Below, one piece after another: positions 53,016 through 63,993 of a DNA stretch of 64,000 bases. Source of the DNA: Streptomyces sp. DG1A-41 (lineage in GTDB: Bacteria; Actinomycetota; Actinomycetes; Streptomycetales; Streptomycetaceae); NCBI RefSeq assembly GCF_037055355.1, contig NZ_CP146350.1, positions 7,277,001 to 7,341,000 on the forward strand. Direction: 5' to 3'. How positions within the stretch are numbered: position 1 is the first letter of the stretch; every line of letters begins with the position of its first letter. The notes under the pieces are model-generated. The model did no database searches and had not been told where the DNA came from. It was given only the letters and a program-made list of their open reading frames with translations. Position numbers and translations under genes: made by a program.

Positions 53016-54311
53016 ATGACGTTTCGACGTATGAGCCTGTGGGCCACGGCAGCCGTCAGCTGTCTGTCCCTGGCCGTGCTGCCCGCCACGACGGCGGCGG
53101 CGCAGACCGAGGAGCCGGCGCCGACGGTCACGGCGACGAGCATTCCGCAGGTGCAGCGGAAGGTGACGCGGCTGCTGTTCACCGTCCCGCAGACCCTCGA
53201 CGAGCTAAAGGTCTCGCTGGCCGGGCTGAACCCGCTGCTGCTGCGGTACACCGGTGACTTCGGCGGCGGCAGCCAACCCGGCCCGGGCGCCCCGGCCGAC
53301 CAGGCCATCGAGAACATGCGCGAGGCCGTGACCGAGGAGTACGGCGTGGAGCCGCTGGTGTTCCTCGTCGTGGTCGACGGCGAGGTGCCTGCCGACCGGC
53401 TCACCGCCGTCGCCCCGGTGCTGTCCCAGTCCCAGGTCTTCGACTCGGACTCCCCCGCGGTCGAGGAACTGCCGCTCGGCACGCTGGAGCAGGCCGCCAC
53501 GGCCACCACGGAGCGCGAGCAGCTGCTGGGCCGCCGTGCCGCGGTCCTCGCCGCCGTCGAGGCGAGCCACCAGGAGCCCGCCCCCGCCGACTCCAGCACG
53601 ACGGAAGAACCCGCGCCCGACGGCCAGGGCGACGTCACCCCGGCCAACATCGGCAACACCTGGGCTCCTGTCTCGGCGGAGATGAGGGCCTACCGCTACT
53701 CGGCGAGCTCCAAGCCGCGCCACTTCCGGCACTACATGAGCTGGGGGTCGAGCAGCGACCTCGCCGCCTTCGGTGACGACTTCGGCTACGAGCACAACCT
53801 GTCGCTGTACAACTACGACCTGGTGGACATCTTCCCGCGCCCGTACTGCGCGGACAGCGCCTACACCGAGTTCTGGGCGGCCTGGTCGACGGGCTTCAAG
53901 TGGAACGCCGTCGACTACGGCTGGAACTACCCGAGTGCCGCTGCCGCGTACTGGGACTGGGACGACACCACCGACTCGTGCCAGAAGCTCGACTTCTCCG
54001 TCGGCGTCGGCTACCCGAAGAAGCTGGCCGCGGGCGTCACGTACAACTTCTGGATCCACGCCGAGAAGGGTGCCAAGTCCGCCTCCCCCTACGGCCTCGC
54101 GGGCCAGAAGCTCAGCAACGACTGCAACGACGCGGGTATGGACCCGGGCAGCTCCTGCATGGGCCTGAACTACACGCGGGCCGGCTCGCTCACCGAGCTG
54201 ATGGTGAACAGCAGCCGTGGCTGGACGGTGCCGAGCTGCGCGAAATGGGTCCGCGGCGGCTCCCCGACCGCGTCGTCCAACGGCACCGGAACCTGCCCCG
54301 CCAACAGCTGA
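53016..54311 (+). CDS. Secreted Cys-rich protein of unknown function
   Basis: A 431-aa exported protein with a Sec signal (LWATAAVSCLSLAVLPATTA, then AAQ). The N-terminal third (about 40-190) is helical and strand-rich (LDELKVSLAGLNPLLLRYTG, VEPLVFLVVVDGEVPADRLT) and ends in an acidic Pro/Ser/Thr linker. The C-terminal part (about 205-431) is aromatic-rich (HYMSWGSSSDLAAFGDDFGY, WNAVDYGWNYP) and has six Cys that could form three disulfides. I do not recognise a family. GGAG precedes ATG 53016; ATG 53031 is an alternative. It follows the peptidase on the same strand and could be its substrate, inhibitor or co-effector. Confidence 0.75.
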   Translation: MTFRRMSLWATAAVSCLSLAVLPATTAAAQTEEPAPTVTATSIPQVQRKVTRLLFTVPQTLDELKVSLAGLNPLLLRYTGDFGGGSQPGPGAPADQAIENMREAVTEEYGVEPLVFLVVVDGEVPADRLTAVAPVLSQSQVFDSDSPAVEELPLGTLEQAATATTEREQLLGRRAAVLAAVEASHQEPAPADSSTTEEPAPDGQGDVTPANIGNTWAPVSAEMRAYRYSASSKPRHFRHYMSWGSSSDLAAFGDDFGYEHNLSLYNYDLVDIFPRPYCADSAYTEFWAAWSTGFKWNAVDYGWNYPSAAAAYWDWDDTTDSCQKLDFSVGVGYPKKLAAGVTYNFWIHAEKGAKSASPYGLAGQKLSNDCNDAGMDPGSSCMGLNYTRAGSLTELMVNSSRGWTVPSCAKWVRGGSPTASSNGTGTCPANS

Positions 54312-54333
54312 CCGCCGCAAGGAGGATGCGCGT

Positions 54334-54684
54334 ATGACCGCACACCACCAGCAGGGCCGACCGGCCCATGACGGAAACCGCACCCTGCGCACGGTGGGTC
54401 TGACGGCGGCGCTCGGACTCGCCGTCCTGGCGGCCGTGATGTTCTTCGTCGCCGATGCCGTCGCCACCAAGAAGTGCCTCGACACCGGTTACGGACTGGC
54501 CGACAGGATCAGCATGACCGAGGAGGGCTGCGAGCTGACGGTACGGGCCGCCGACGGCACCACACGCAGCGCCGTCGTGCCCACCCTCAGCGAGCCGCTG
54601 GCGACGGCGGCGCTGGCCACGGCGGTCGGGAGTGCTGTGGCTCCCGTCGTCTGCCTGTGGCTGGCGACCCGCCGCCAGCGCTGA
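54334..54684 (+). CDS. Small two-helix membrane protein
   Basis: A 116-aa protein starting at ATG 54334 with a strong AAGGAGG site. Two transmembrane helices are visible, TVGLTAALGLAVLAAVMFFV (about 20-42) and a C-terminal ATAALATAVGSAVAPVVCLW (about 88-110). The loop between them contains two Cys (KKCLDTG and EGCELTV) that would face outside and could pair. It is the last gene of the sigma-peptidase unit, 22 bases after the previous stop. Function unknown; a sensor or membrane partner of the secreted proteins is possible. Confidence 0.75.
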   Translation: MTAHHQQGRPAHDGNRTLRTVGLTAALGLAVLAAVMFFVADAVATKKCLDTGYGLADRISMTEEGCELTVRAADGTTRSAVVPTLSEPLATAALATAVGSAVAPVVCLWLATRRQR

Positions 54685-54808
54685 CCGGCTGGCTTGGCGG
54701 CCGTGGCACAGCGCGTCGCGCCACCAAAGCGCTGCTGGAGCGAGAGCCGGGTGGACTGCGGAGGTGTGGGCATCGCAGCCATCCTGCCCGACGGGCCGGG
54801 AAGCGGAC

Positions 54809-54830
54809 GCGGCAGGCTACGGCCTGCCGC
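54809..54830 (+). terminator. Stem-loop terminator after the sigma-peptidase unit
   Basis: GCGGCAGGC (54809-54817) and GCCTGCCGC (54822-54830) pair perfectly around a TACG tetraloop, 125 bases after the small membrane protein gene and before the transposase remnant. It marks a probable end of the preceding transcript. Confidence 0.7.
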
Positions 54831-54860
54831 CATCCACTTCTCCCGATCGGCCCTCGCCCC

Positions 54861-56025
54861 ATGCCCGTTGCCCCGGCCCGCCCGATAGCCCCGACCGCCG
54901 CCGAGCGCGAGCGGCTGGAGAAGATGGCCTACGGCCACAGGATCGAGCATCGGATGCGCCTGCGCGCGCAGATCGTCCTGCACGCGGCGCGTGGGTTCCA
55001 ACGCGCGCATCGTCCGTGAGACAGGCCTGCACCTGGACACCGTCCGCACCTGGCGGGGCCGGTTCGCCGAGCATGGCCTGCCGGGCCTGGATGACCGCGA
55101 GCGCACCGGCCGCCCGCGCACGTTCACCGCACTGCAGACCGCCCAGGTCACCGCGCCGGCCTGCGGCTGCCCGCTGAGACCGGGGTACCGCTGCCCCGCT
55201 GGTCGTGCCCGGAGTTGGCCCGCGAGGCCATGGAACGGGGCATCGTCACGTTCGTGTCGGCCTCCACCGTGCGCCGCTGGCTGGCCGCGGACGCGATCAA
55301 GCCCTGGCAGCACCGTTCGTGGATCTTCATCACCGATCCCGACTTCTGCACCAAGGCCGCCCGCGTCCTGGACCGGTACGCCCGCACCTGGCAGGGCCGA
55401 CCGCTGGGCGAGGACGAGTACGTCATCAGCGCGGATGAGAAGACCTCCGTCCAGGCCCGCTGCCGCTGCCATCCCACCCTCGCCCCCGGCCAGGCCCGCG
55501 CGATGCGCGTCAACCACACCTACGGCCGCGGCGGCGCCCTGGCCTACCTGGCCGCCTACGACGTCCACCGCGCGAAGGTGTTCGGCCGCACCGAGCCGCG
55601 CACCGGCATCGCCCCGTTCATGAACCTGGTCGCCCAGGTCATGCGCACCGAGCCGTACGCCAAGCGCCAAGCGGGTGTTCTGGATCGTGGACAACGGCTC
55701 CTCCCGTCGCGGCGGGGCCGCATCGGAACGGTTGACCGCCGCCTTCCCCAACGCGGTGCTGGTCCACACCCCGGTACACGCCTCCTGGCTGAACCAGGTG
55801 GAGATCTACTTCTCCCCCTTCCAGCGCAAAGTCGTCTCGCCCAACGACTTCACCGACCTGGCCCAAGTCGCGGACTGGCTCCGAGCCTTCGAAGACCGCT
55901 ACAACGCCACGGCACAGCCGTTCCAGTGGAAGTTCACCACCTCCGACCTGGACGATCTGCTGGCCAGACTCGACCGGCACACCGCCCATCACCACGCAGA
56001 ATCCTCCGTCGCCCTGGCGGCATGA
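54861..56025 (+). pseudogene. IS630-family transposase remnant with three frameshifts
   Basis: Across three frames the sequence reads as a helix-turn-helix transposase of the IS630/Tc1 group: MAYGHRIEHRMRLRAQIVLH, then SNARIVRETGLHLDTVRTWR, then the DDE core. The core shows VISADEKTSVQAR (first Asp), VFWIVDNGSSRRG (second Asp) and HASWLNQVEIYFSPFQRK (Glu). Single-base changes near 55000, 55160 and 55665 break the frame. No terminal inverted repeats could be placed with confidence. It ends about 35 bases before the intact IS630 element. Confidence 0.8.
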
Positions 56026-56070
56026 TCAACCCCCGTAAGACTTCCGGAGCCGACCACTACTGAGGTTTCG

Positions 56071-56646
56071 TTAGTTCTGTGGGGTTGGCGGGTGGATGGT
56101 CAGGCCGGTGTGGGTGAGGAAGGACCATGGCAGATGCTGGCTCTGGTTGATGCGGCGGATGCCTTGTTCGGTGGCGTCGGCGACATCGGCGAGGTGGTTG
56201 CCGGCAAGGTTGGCGAGTTCGCGTTTCTTGAGCGATGACCACAGCAGTTCCACCGGGTTGAGCTCGGGAGCGTAAGCGGGTAATCGCTCGAGGGTGAGCC
56301 AGTTCTGTTCGGCGACCCAGGCGCGCATGGCCCGGCTCCAGTGGGCGGACAGGCCGTCCCAGACCAGGACCACCCGCTCTCCGCGATAGAACGCTTTGAG
56401 CTGTTCCAGGACCTCGATGAGAGCGGTGGTGTCGTAGCTGCCGGGCTTGAGGTGGAAACACAGACGGGGCCCGCGGTCGGGGTCGGTGGCGTGATAGCCG
56501 AGAGCCGCTGCCATCGAGGCGCGCTTCCAGTTGAGCCGATGCCGCAGGAGCGGAGTACGGCCGCGGGGTGCGTAAGTGCGGCGGATCTGAGGCAACAACG
56601 AGACGCCTGATTCGTCGAGGAACACGATCCAGGCACGTGTGTTCAC
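56071..56646 (-). CDS. IS630-family transposase OrfB (DDE catalytic part)
   Basis: About 191 aa carrying the catalytic core: IVFLDESGVSLLP (first Asp), VVLVWDGLSAHWS (second Asp) and LPAYAPELNPVELLWSSLKK (Glu). This is the full DDE set, so the element may be active. OrfB lies in the -1 frame relative to OrfA and overlaps it by four bases. The A6 run just upstream is the likely programmed slippage site giving an OrfAB fusion of about 360 aa. Confidence 0.88.
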   Translation of the reverse strand: MNTRAWIVFLDESGVSLLPQIRRTYAPRGRTPLLRHRLNWKRASMAAALGYHATDPDRGPRLCFHLKPGSYDTTALIEVLEQLKAFYRGERVVLVWDGLSAHWSRAMRAWVAEQNWLTLERLPAYAPELNPVELLWSSLKKRELANLAGNHLADVADATEQGIRRINQSQHLPWSFLTHTGLTIHPPTPQN

Positions 56647-57158
56647 CGCCCTTTTTTGCTACGCGGCCACTCGTGCGCGATCCAGCGGGCGATCTCAGAC
56701 TCGTCCCGCTCCACCGCCCGACGTTCCGGGCGCTGCAGACTCCACCCCAGCCGACCGGTCAGCAGACGCCAGATCGATGCACGCGACAGAACCACCCCCG
56801 TCACCCGCTCGACGACCATGCCGACCCGCTCCAGCGTCCACAGATCGGCCTCGAAGCCGTGCGCCTGGGCGCCTTGCTCCAGCGCTGTCCGCACCCGCTC
56901 GACCTGGGCGTCGTCCAGCTTGGGCGGGCGACCGGTGGCCAGGCGTCGTCGCAAGGCGTCAGTGCCGGCCTTCTCCCACACCCGTTTCCACCGCCGCACA
57001 CTCTCGTCGCTGACCCCCAGCATCAGTGCGATCTCGACATTCGAACGTTCTTGCTCGAACAACTCGGCCGCCCGTACACGCCGGGCCTCGGCCAACTGCG
57101 GTCGCGTCAAGGGAGGAACGGCAGGCCCGGAGACAACAGGCGAAGGCTTGAAAGACAC
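56643..57158 (-). CDS. IS630-family transposase OrfA (helix-turn-helix part)
   Basis: About 171 aa. It contains two helix-turn-helix units: VRAAELFEQERSNVEIALML followed by GVSDESVRRW, and a winged-helix segment (DLWTLERVGMVVERVTGVVL, then SRASIWRLL). It lacks the catalytic DDE residues. GTG 57158 inside the element has GGGAG upstream; longer readings begin outside the IS. The frame ends just past a run of six A (minus strand, 56657-56652), where a -1 slip would join it to OrfB. Confidence 0.85.
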   Translation of the reverse strand: MSFKPSPVVSGPAVPPLTRPQLAEARRVRAAELFEQERSNVEIALMLGVSDESVRRWKRVWEKAGTDALRRRLATGRPPKLDDAQVERVRTALEQGAQAHGFEADLWTLERVGMVVERVTGVVLSRASIWRLLTGRLGWSLQRPERRAVERDESEIARWIAHEWPRSKKGR

Positions 57159-57231
57159 GACAACAGACTCCCACCAACAAGCCCGCCACGCCCACAGAAC
57201 TAACGAAAACCTCAGTAGGCGTCCGTTCCCG

Positions 57232-59680
<2,449 letters not shown>

Positions 59681-59810
59681 ACCTCGGCAAGGAAGCCTCC
59701 TCGGTCCGGAACGGACGACGCTTGGATGGGAACGAATGGTCGTACACCGAATGTGTGACCTTCACGTCAAGCGCCCGTTGTGGGTGACGAGGGCATCTTC
59801 AAGGGGCTGA

Positions 59811-60640
59811 GTGGGCGGGAAGTTCAGGCGGCGGTCCGGCTGCGTTGTACAGGCCTACAGGTTCGCCCTCGATCCGAACGTCGGGCAGGAGCGGGCGGTG
59901 CGCTCGCACTGTGGTGCCGCCCGCGCCGCCTGCAACTGGGCCGTGCCCTGGGTGACCGCTTCCTGGTGGCAGGGCAGAGCCGAAGCCACCTACGGCATCA
60001 GCGAGGAGGAGCTGACACCGTGGCGGTCCTGGTTGCTGCCCGCGCTGTCCAGGGAATTCAACCGGATCAAAACGACCGATCCGAAGTACGCCGACTGGTG
60101 GAAAGAGAATTCCGAGGAAGCCTGCAAATCCGGACTGGCCAACGGCCGCCGCATTCGACAACTACGTCAAATCGAAGCAGGGCAAGCGCAAAGGCCCCAT
60201 GATGGGTATCCCGCGCCTGAAGGCGAAACGCAAGGCGCGCCTGGCCTGCCGGTTCACCACTGGCGCGATCCGCGTCGAGCCGGACGGTCGGCATGTCACC
60301 TTGCCTCGGCTGGGGACGGTCCGCAGCCATGAACCCACTACCAAACTTCTTACGCGCTTCCGGGCTGGGACTGCGCGCATCATCGCCGCGACCGTCCGGT
60401 ATGAACACGGGCGTTGGTTCGTCGCCTTCCAGGTCGAGACCATCCGGGAGATCGCCCGCGTCGCCCGGCCGGATGCGGTGGTAGGTGTCGATCTCGGGGT
60501 GAAGCACCTCGCGGTCCTTGCCGACAGCACCGGGATGGTCCGCTACGAACCCAACCCGAACCACCTGGACGGCGTGCTCAAGCTCCTTCGGTTCCATTCC
60601 CGTCGCGTCTCACGGCGACAGGTACCCGACCGGAGCATCG
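59811..60640 (+). pseudogene. Truncated, frameshifted TnpB-like protein (IS200/IS605 or IS607 type)
   Basis: The first frame gives the TnpB N-terminus (VVQAYRFALDPNVGQERAVR, then SHCGAARAACNWAV). Near 60145 one base shifts it to a second frame: GLANAAAAFDNYVKSKQGKR, then MMGIPRLKAKRKARLACRF and GVDLGVKHLAVLADSTGMVR, with the first RuvC Asp. After LLRFHSRRVSRRQ the similarity ends. The second and third RuvC acidic residues and the zinc ribbon are missing, so no RNA-guided nuclease activity is possible. No TnpA gene is nearby. Confidence 0.75.
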
Positions 60641-60772
60641 GCCGAGGCGGGCGGGCAGGTGGCGCAACCCTGCCGCACCAGCGACAGCAAGAAGCGGGAG
60701 ATCGTCGTCAGGACACCGAAGCCCTCCGCTTTGGTGACACCGTCACGAACCTTTTCGGTAGAAATGCCGAGA

Positions 60773-60807
60773 TTGCTGAGAGGCGCTGTAAAACAGTTCC
60801 TCAGCAA
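60773..60807 (+). promoter_or_regulatory. Leader stem-loop before the radical SAM gene
   Basis: TTGCTGAG (60773-60780) pairs with CTCAGCAA (60800-60807), and CTGT/ACAG pair inside. The hairpin lies about 47 bases ahead of the start codon and could belong to the mRNA leader or be the end of the degraded transposon. Function is not known. Confidence 0.4.
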
Positions 60808-60853
60808 CGGATACCGTGAGGAGTCGTACATACGATCCAGAAGGAGAGTCGGG

Positions 60854-62179
60854 ATGGGCAGCGGCAGCCGTACCGCGCTGGTCGAGGATCTGATGGAGCG
60901 ATTCCCGCACGTCCCGCGGGAGGCCGTCTTCAAGGAGGACCTGCTCCGCGGCGGTGTGGCCTTCGACCCGTCCGCGCTCAGCGACAACGAGGGCGGTGAG
61001 GTCAAGCCGAAGTCGTACTTCATCTTCTCCTTCGACCACGGCACCCTGCCCGAGCTGGGCGAGGCCGCGCTGCGCCGGCCGCCGGAGGAGATCATCCTCA
61101 CCGGCGGCCCGTACGACCTGCGCCGGACCGTCGTCTCGGTGCGCGTGAACCCGGCCTCGCCGTACCGCGTCGCCGCGGGCGAGGACGGTGTGCTCGGCCT
61201 CTACCTCGACGGCAAGCGGATCTCCGACGTCGGCGTGCCGCCGATGCCCGAGTACTACCGGCACACCCTCGCGAGCGGGAAGTCGGTCATGGAGGTGGCC
61301 CCGACCATCCAGTGGGGCTACCTGATCTACCTGACCGTCTTCCGGGTCTGCCAGTACTTCGGCGCCAAGGAGGAGTGCCAGTACTGCGACATCAACCACA
61401 ACTGGCGCCAGCACAAGGCCGCCGGGCGCCCGTACACCGGCGTGAAGGACGTCGAGGAGGTCCTTGAGGCCCTGGAGATCATCGACCGCTACGACACGGC
61501 GAAGGCCTCCACCGCCTACACCCTCACCGGCGGCGCCATCACCAAGACGGTCGCGGGCCGCGACGAGGCCGACTTCTACGGCCACTACGCCAAGGCCATC
61601 GAGGAGCGCTTCCCCGGCCGCTGGATCGGCAAGGTCGTGGCCCAGGCGCTGCCGCGCGACGACGTCCAGCGCTTCAAGGACTACGGCGTGCAGATTTACC
61701 ACCCCAACTACGAGGTGTGGGACGAGTACCTGTTCAAGATGTACTGCCCAGGCAAGGAGCGGTACGTCGGCCGAGACGAGTGGCACAAGCGCATCCTCGA
61801 CTCGGCGGACGTCTTCGGCGCGCGCAACGTCATCCCCAACTTCGTGGCGGGCGTGGAGATGGCCGAGCCGTTCGGCTTCACCACGGTCGACGAGGCCATC
61901 GCCTCCACCACCGAGGGCCTGCGCTTCTTCATGTCGCACGGCATCACGCCCCGCTTCACCACCTGGTGCCCGGAGCCCACGACACCCCTCGGCAAGGCCA
62001 ACCCCCAGGGCGCGCCCCTGGAGTACCACATCCGCCTGCTCCAGGCGTACCGGCAGACCATGGAGGACTTCGGCCTCTCCTCGCCCCCCGGCTACGGTCC
62101 CCCCGGCGCCGGCCGCGCGGTCTTCTCGGTCAGCTCCTTCATGGACAGCCTCCCGGCGGACGAACCCACCGCTGTTTGA
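60854..62179 (+). CDS. Radical SAM family enzyme with atypical CX8CX2C cluster motif
   Basis: A 441-aa cytoplasmic protein. The only plausible iron-sulfur triad is Cys166, Cys175 and Cys178 in RVCQYFGAKEECQYCDINHN. That gives CX8CX2C rather than the canonical CX3CX2C, with the aromatic residue before the last Cys as usual. Downstream TLTGGAITKT resembles the GGE-like SAM amino-group motif, and IGKVVAQALPRDDVQRFKDY with VQIYHPNYEVWDEYLFKMYC continues the barrel. ATG 60854 has AAGGAGAG upstream. No maturase, precursor peptide or cobalamin domain is seen next to it, so its substrate is unknown. Confidence 0.8.
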   Translation: MGSGSRTALVEDLMERFPHVPREAVFKEDLLRGGVAFDPSALSDNEGGEVKPKSYFIFSFDHGTLPELGEAALRRPPEEIILTGGPYDLRRTVVSVRVNPASPYRVAAGEDGVLGLYLDGKRISDVGVPPMPEYYRHTLASGKSVMEVAPTIQWGYLIYLTVFRVCQYFGAKEECQYCDINHNWRQHKAAGRPYTGVKDVEEVLEALEIIDRYDTAKASTAYTLTGGAITKTVAGRDEADFYGHYAKAIEERFPGRWIGKVVAQALPRDDVQRFKDYGVQIYHPNYEVWDEYLFKMYCPGKERYVGRDEWHKRILDSADVFGARNVIPNFVAGVEMAEPFGFTTVDEAIASTTEGLRFFMSHGITPRFTTWCPEPTTPLGKANPQGAPLEYHIRLLQAYRQTMEDFGLSSPPGYGPPGAGRAVFSVSSFMDSLPADEPTAV

Positions 62180-62278
62180 TAACGCTTCGATGACGTCGTC
62201 CATCATTGCGGTACGGCGTTGAGTCACAGGGCGGTTGTGCCCGTACGGCATACCGACACCGGAGCCGTGGGGGCACGC

Positions 62279-62306
62279 CGCCCTGTCCTGATATCTGAAC
62301 AGGGCG
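62279..62306. terminator. Stem-loop between the radical SAM and sigma factor genes
   Basis: CGCCCTGT (62279-62286) and ACAGGGCG (62299-62306) form an 8-bp stem with a 12-base loop, about 100 bases after the radical SAM stop. The rest of the 234-base gap shows no clear gene. Confidence 0.5.
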
Positions 62307-62413
62307 CTTGTCAGTTGTGTGGGCGGCGTGAAAAGCTCTTGCCCTGCCTCGAGGTTCCCCCAACTCCGTTGCCAATACGGTGAGTTGACCTCGCTTGTGG
62401 ATGCAGGAGACCC

Positions 62414-63904
62414 ATGCCCGACCTGCCGACCCCTCAGGACGCCGCCGAGGCCGCGCTGTTCTCCGAGTGCTGGGACGCGGTCCTCGCGTACGCCGACCTG
62501 TGCACGTCCGGCTCGACCGCCGCCGCGCAACTGGGCCGTGAGGCGTTCGCGCACGGCACGCGTGAGGCCCGCGCGGCCGAAACCGGCCCGGTGCGCAGCG
62601 CCGGCCGCCGCGCGGCCCGGTTGCCCCGGATACCCCTGCTGCTGACCGCCGTACGCACCACGGCCGCGGCGTGGGAAGAGGAGGGGCAGGGCCACAAACT
62701 CGACCCCGACCTGCGCCTGTGGCTCAACTCGGACAAGGCCGCCCGCTACACCGGCCCGCCCCTGACGCGCCCGCTCGCGCTGCGCGGCCTGCGCGACCTC
62801 CAGCAGGCCGACGCGGAACTGCTGTGGCTGGCCGAGGTGGAGGCGCTGCCGCTGCCCGTGGCCGCCCGCCGCCTGGGCCTCGACCCGGCCACCGCCGCCG
62901 ACGAACTCCAGCAGGTGCGCACCCTGTTCCGGGACCGCTGCCACCGCAACCACCTCGACACACCCATGGACGCCCAGTGCCGCAGCTACGCCCGGCTGCT
63001 GGACGCCGTCACCCGCTCCTCCGCCGCCGACGCCCCGGGCGACCTCTCCCGGCACCTCGCCACCTGCGTCCAGTGCGCCGAGGCCGCCGCCTGTCTGCGC
63101 CTGCACGGCGGCGGACTGCCCGGGGCCCTGGCCGGCGGGGTGATCGGCTGGGGCGGCCTCGCCTACCTGGAGCGCCGCCGCCGCGCCGCCGAGGTACGGC
63201 TCGGCGCGGGCCGGCCCGGCCGGGCGGACAAGGCGACCGGCGAACCGGAGGACGGGGAGCAGAAGGCGCGCGTCGCCCGCAGCGGCCTCCTCGTCGCCGC
63301 CGTCCTGGTCTCCGTCCTCGCGCTCGGCGTCTCGATGATGCCGTTCGGCGGCTCCGGCGACGACCTCGGGGCACGCGGCGACGCAGGCCGTCAGCCGGTG
63401 GCCGACCCCAACCCCGAGCCGCCCCTGCCGTCCGGCCCCACCCTGCCTCCCGCGACCTCGAAGCCGGCCGACAACGCCACCGAGGACACGAGTAAGCCGG
63501 AGAAGCCCGGCAAGCCGGAGGGCAGAAACCGCCACACCGAACCGCAGGGCACCTCCTCTCCCACGGAAGACGACGAGAGCGAGGATCCCACCTGCCGGGT
63601 CGAGTACGACCTGGTCAACCAGTGGCCCGACGGCTTCCAGGCCACCGTCACCGTCACCAGCAGCAAGGCCCTCGACTCCTGGCGCGTGTCCTGGTCCTTC
63701 CGCGACGGCCAGTACGTCGGCCAGATGTGGGACGCCTCCGTCTCCCAGGAGGGCTCCCGTGTCACCGCCACCGCCGCCGACTACAACAAGTCGGTCCCCG
63801 CGGGCGGCGACCTGGCCTTCGGCTTCCTCGCCTCCTGGCACGGCAAGAACTCCCCGCCGTACGACTTCACGCTGAACGGCCAGGGTTGCGCGAAAAGCAG
63901 TTGA
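62414..63904 (+). CDS. Membrane-anchored ECF sigma factor with extracellular cellulose-binding domain (ECF52-like)
   Basis: A 496-aa protein. The N-terminal 190 residues are a divergent sigma region 2 (ECWDAVLAYADLCTSGSTAA) and region 4 (RDLQQADAELLWLAEVEALP, then VAARRLGLDPATAADELQQV). A zinc-finger-like anti-sigma motif follows, His214-x3-Cys218-x2-Cys221 (RHLATCVQCAE). One transmembrane helix lies at about 291-310 (LLVAAVLVSVLALGVSMM). Then comes a long Pro/Lys/Thr linker and a CBM2-type cellulose-binding domain at about 396-496 (CRVEYDLVNQWPDGFQATVT, SWRVSWSFRDG, PYDFTLNGQGC). The layout fits ECF52-type factors: sigma, zinc-binding, membrane, outside glycan binder. It may sense polysaccharide outside and release or activate the sigma domain inside. 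AGGAGA precedes ATG 62414. Confidence 0.82.
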   Translation: MPDLPTPQDAAEAALFSECWDAVLAYADLCTSGSTAAAQLGREAFAHGTREARAAETGPVRSAGRRAARLPRIPLLLTAVRTTAAAWEEEGQGHKLDPDLRLWLNSDKAARYTGPPLTRPLALRGLRDLQQADAELLWLAEVEALPLPVAARRLGLDPATAADELQQVRTLFRDRCHRNHLDTPMDAQCRSYARLLDAVTRSSAADAPGDLSRHLATCVQCAEAAACLRLHGGGLPGALAGGVIGWGGLAYLERRRRAAEVRLGAGRPGRADKATGEPEDGEQKARVARSGLLVAAVLVSVLALGVSMMPFGGSGDDLGARGDAGRQPVADPNPEPPLPSGPTLPPATSKPADNATEDTSKPEKPGKPEGRNRHTEPQGTSSPTEDDESEDPTCRVEYDLVNQWPDGFQATVTVTSSKALDSWRVSWSFRDGQYVGQMWDASVSQEGSRVTATAADYNKSVPAGGDLAFGFLASWHGKNSPPYDFTLNGQGCAKSS

Positions 63905-63993
63905 CGCGACGGAGCCGTGACGGGATACCGTGACGGCGGTTCCACGAAGTGCCGAGGGATCACGAGAGTCGAGGATCGAGGAGGTGTTGACCG

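Larger units (their letters stand above)
56060..57215 (-). mobile_element. Complete IS630-family insertion sequence, about 1156 bp
   Basis: The left end CTGAGGTTTCGTTAGTTCTG and the inverted right end CTGAGGTTTTCGTTAGTTCT match over about 24 bases with one indel. Both ends are flanked by TA (56058-56059 and 57216-57217), the target duplicated by IS630/Tc1 elements. It carries two overlapping transposase frames on the minus strand. It lies between a decayed transposase and the alditol oxidase gene. Confidence 0.9.

Noticed and set aside
59811..60640. Functional TnpB RNA-guided nuclease
   Set aside because: Frameshifted and missing the second and third RuvC acidic residues and the zinc ribbon.
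60743..63841. 1032-codon minus-strand frame
   Set aside because: Antisense to the radical SAM and sigma factor genes, crosses several intergenic regions, and has no recognisable domain.
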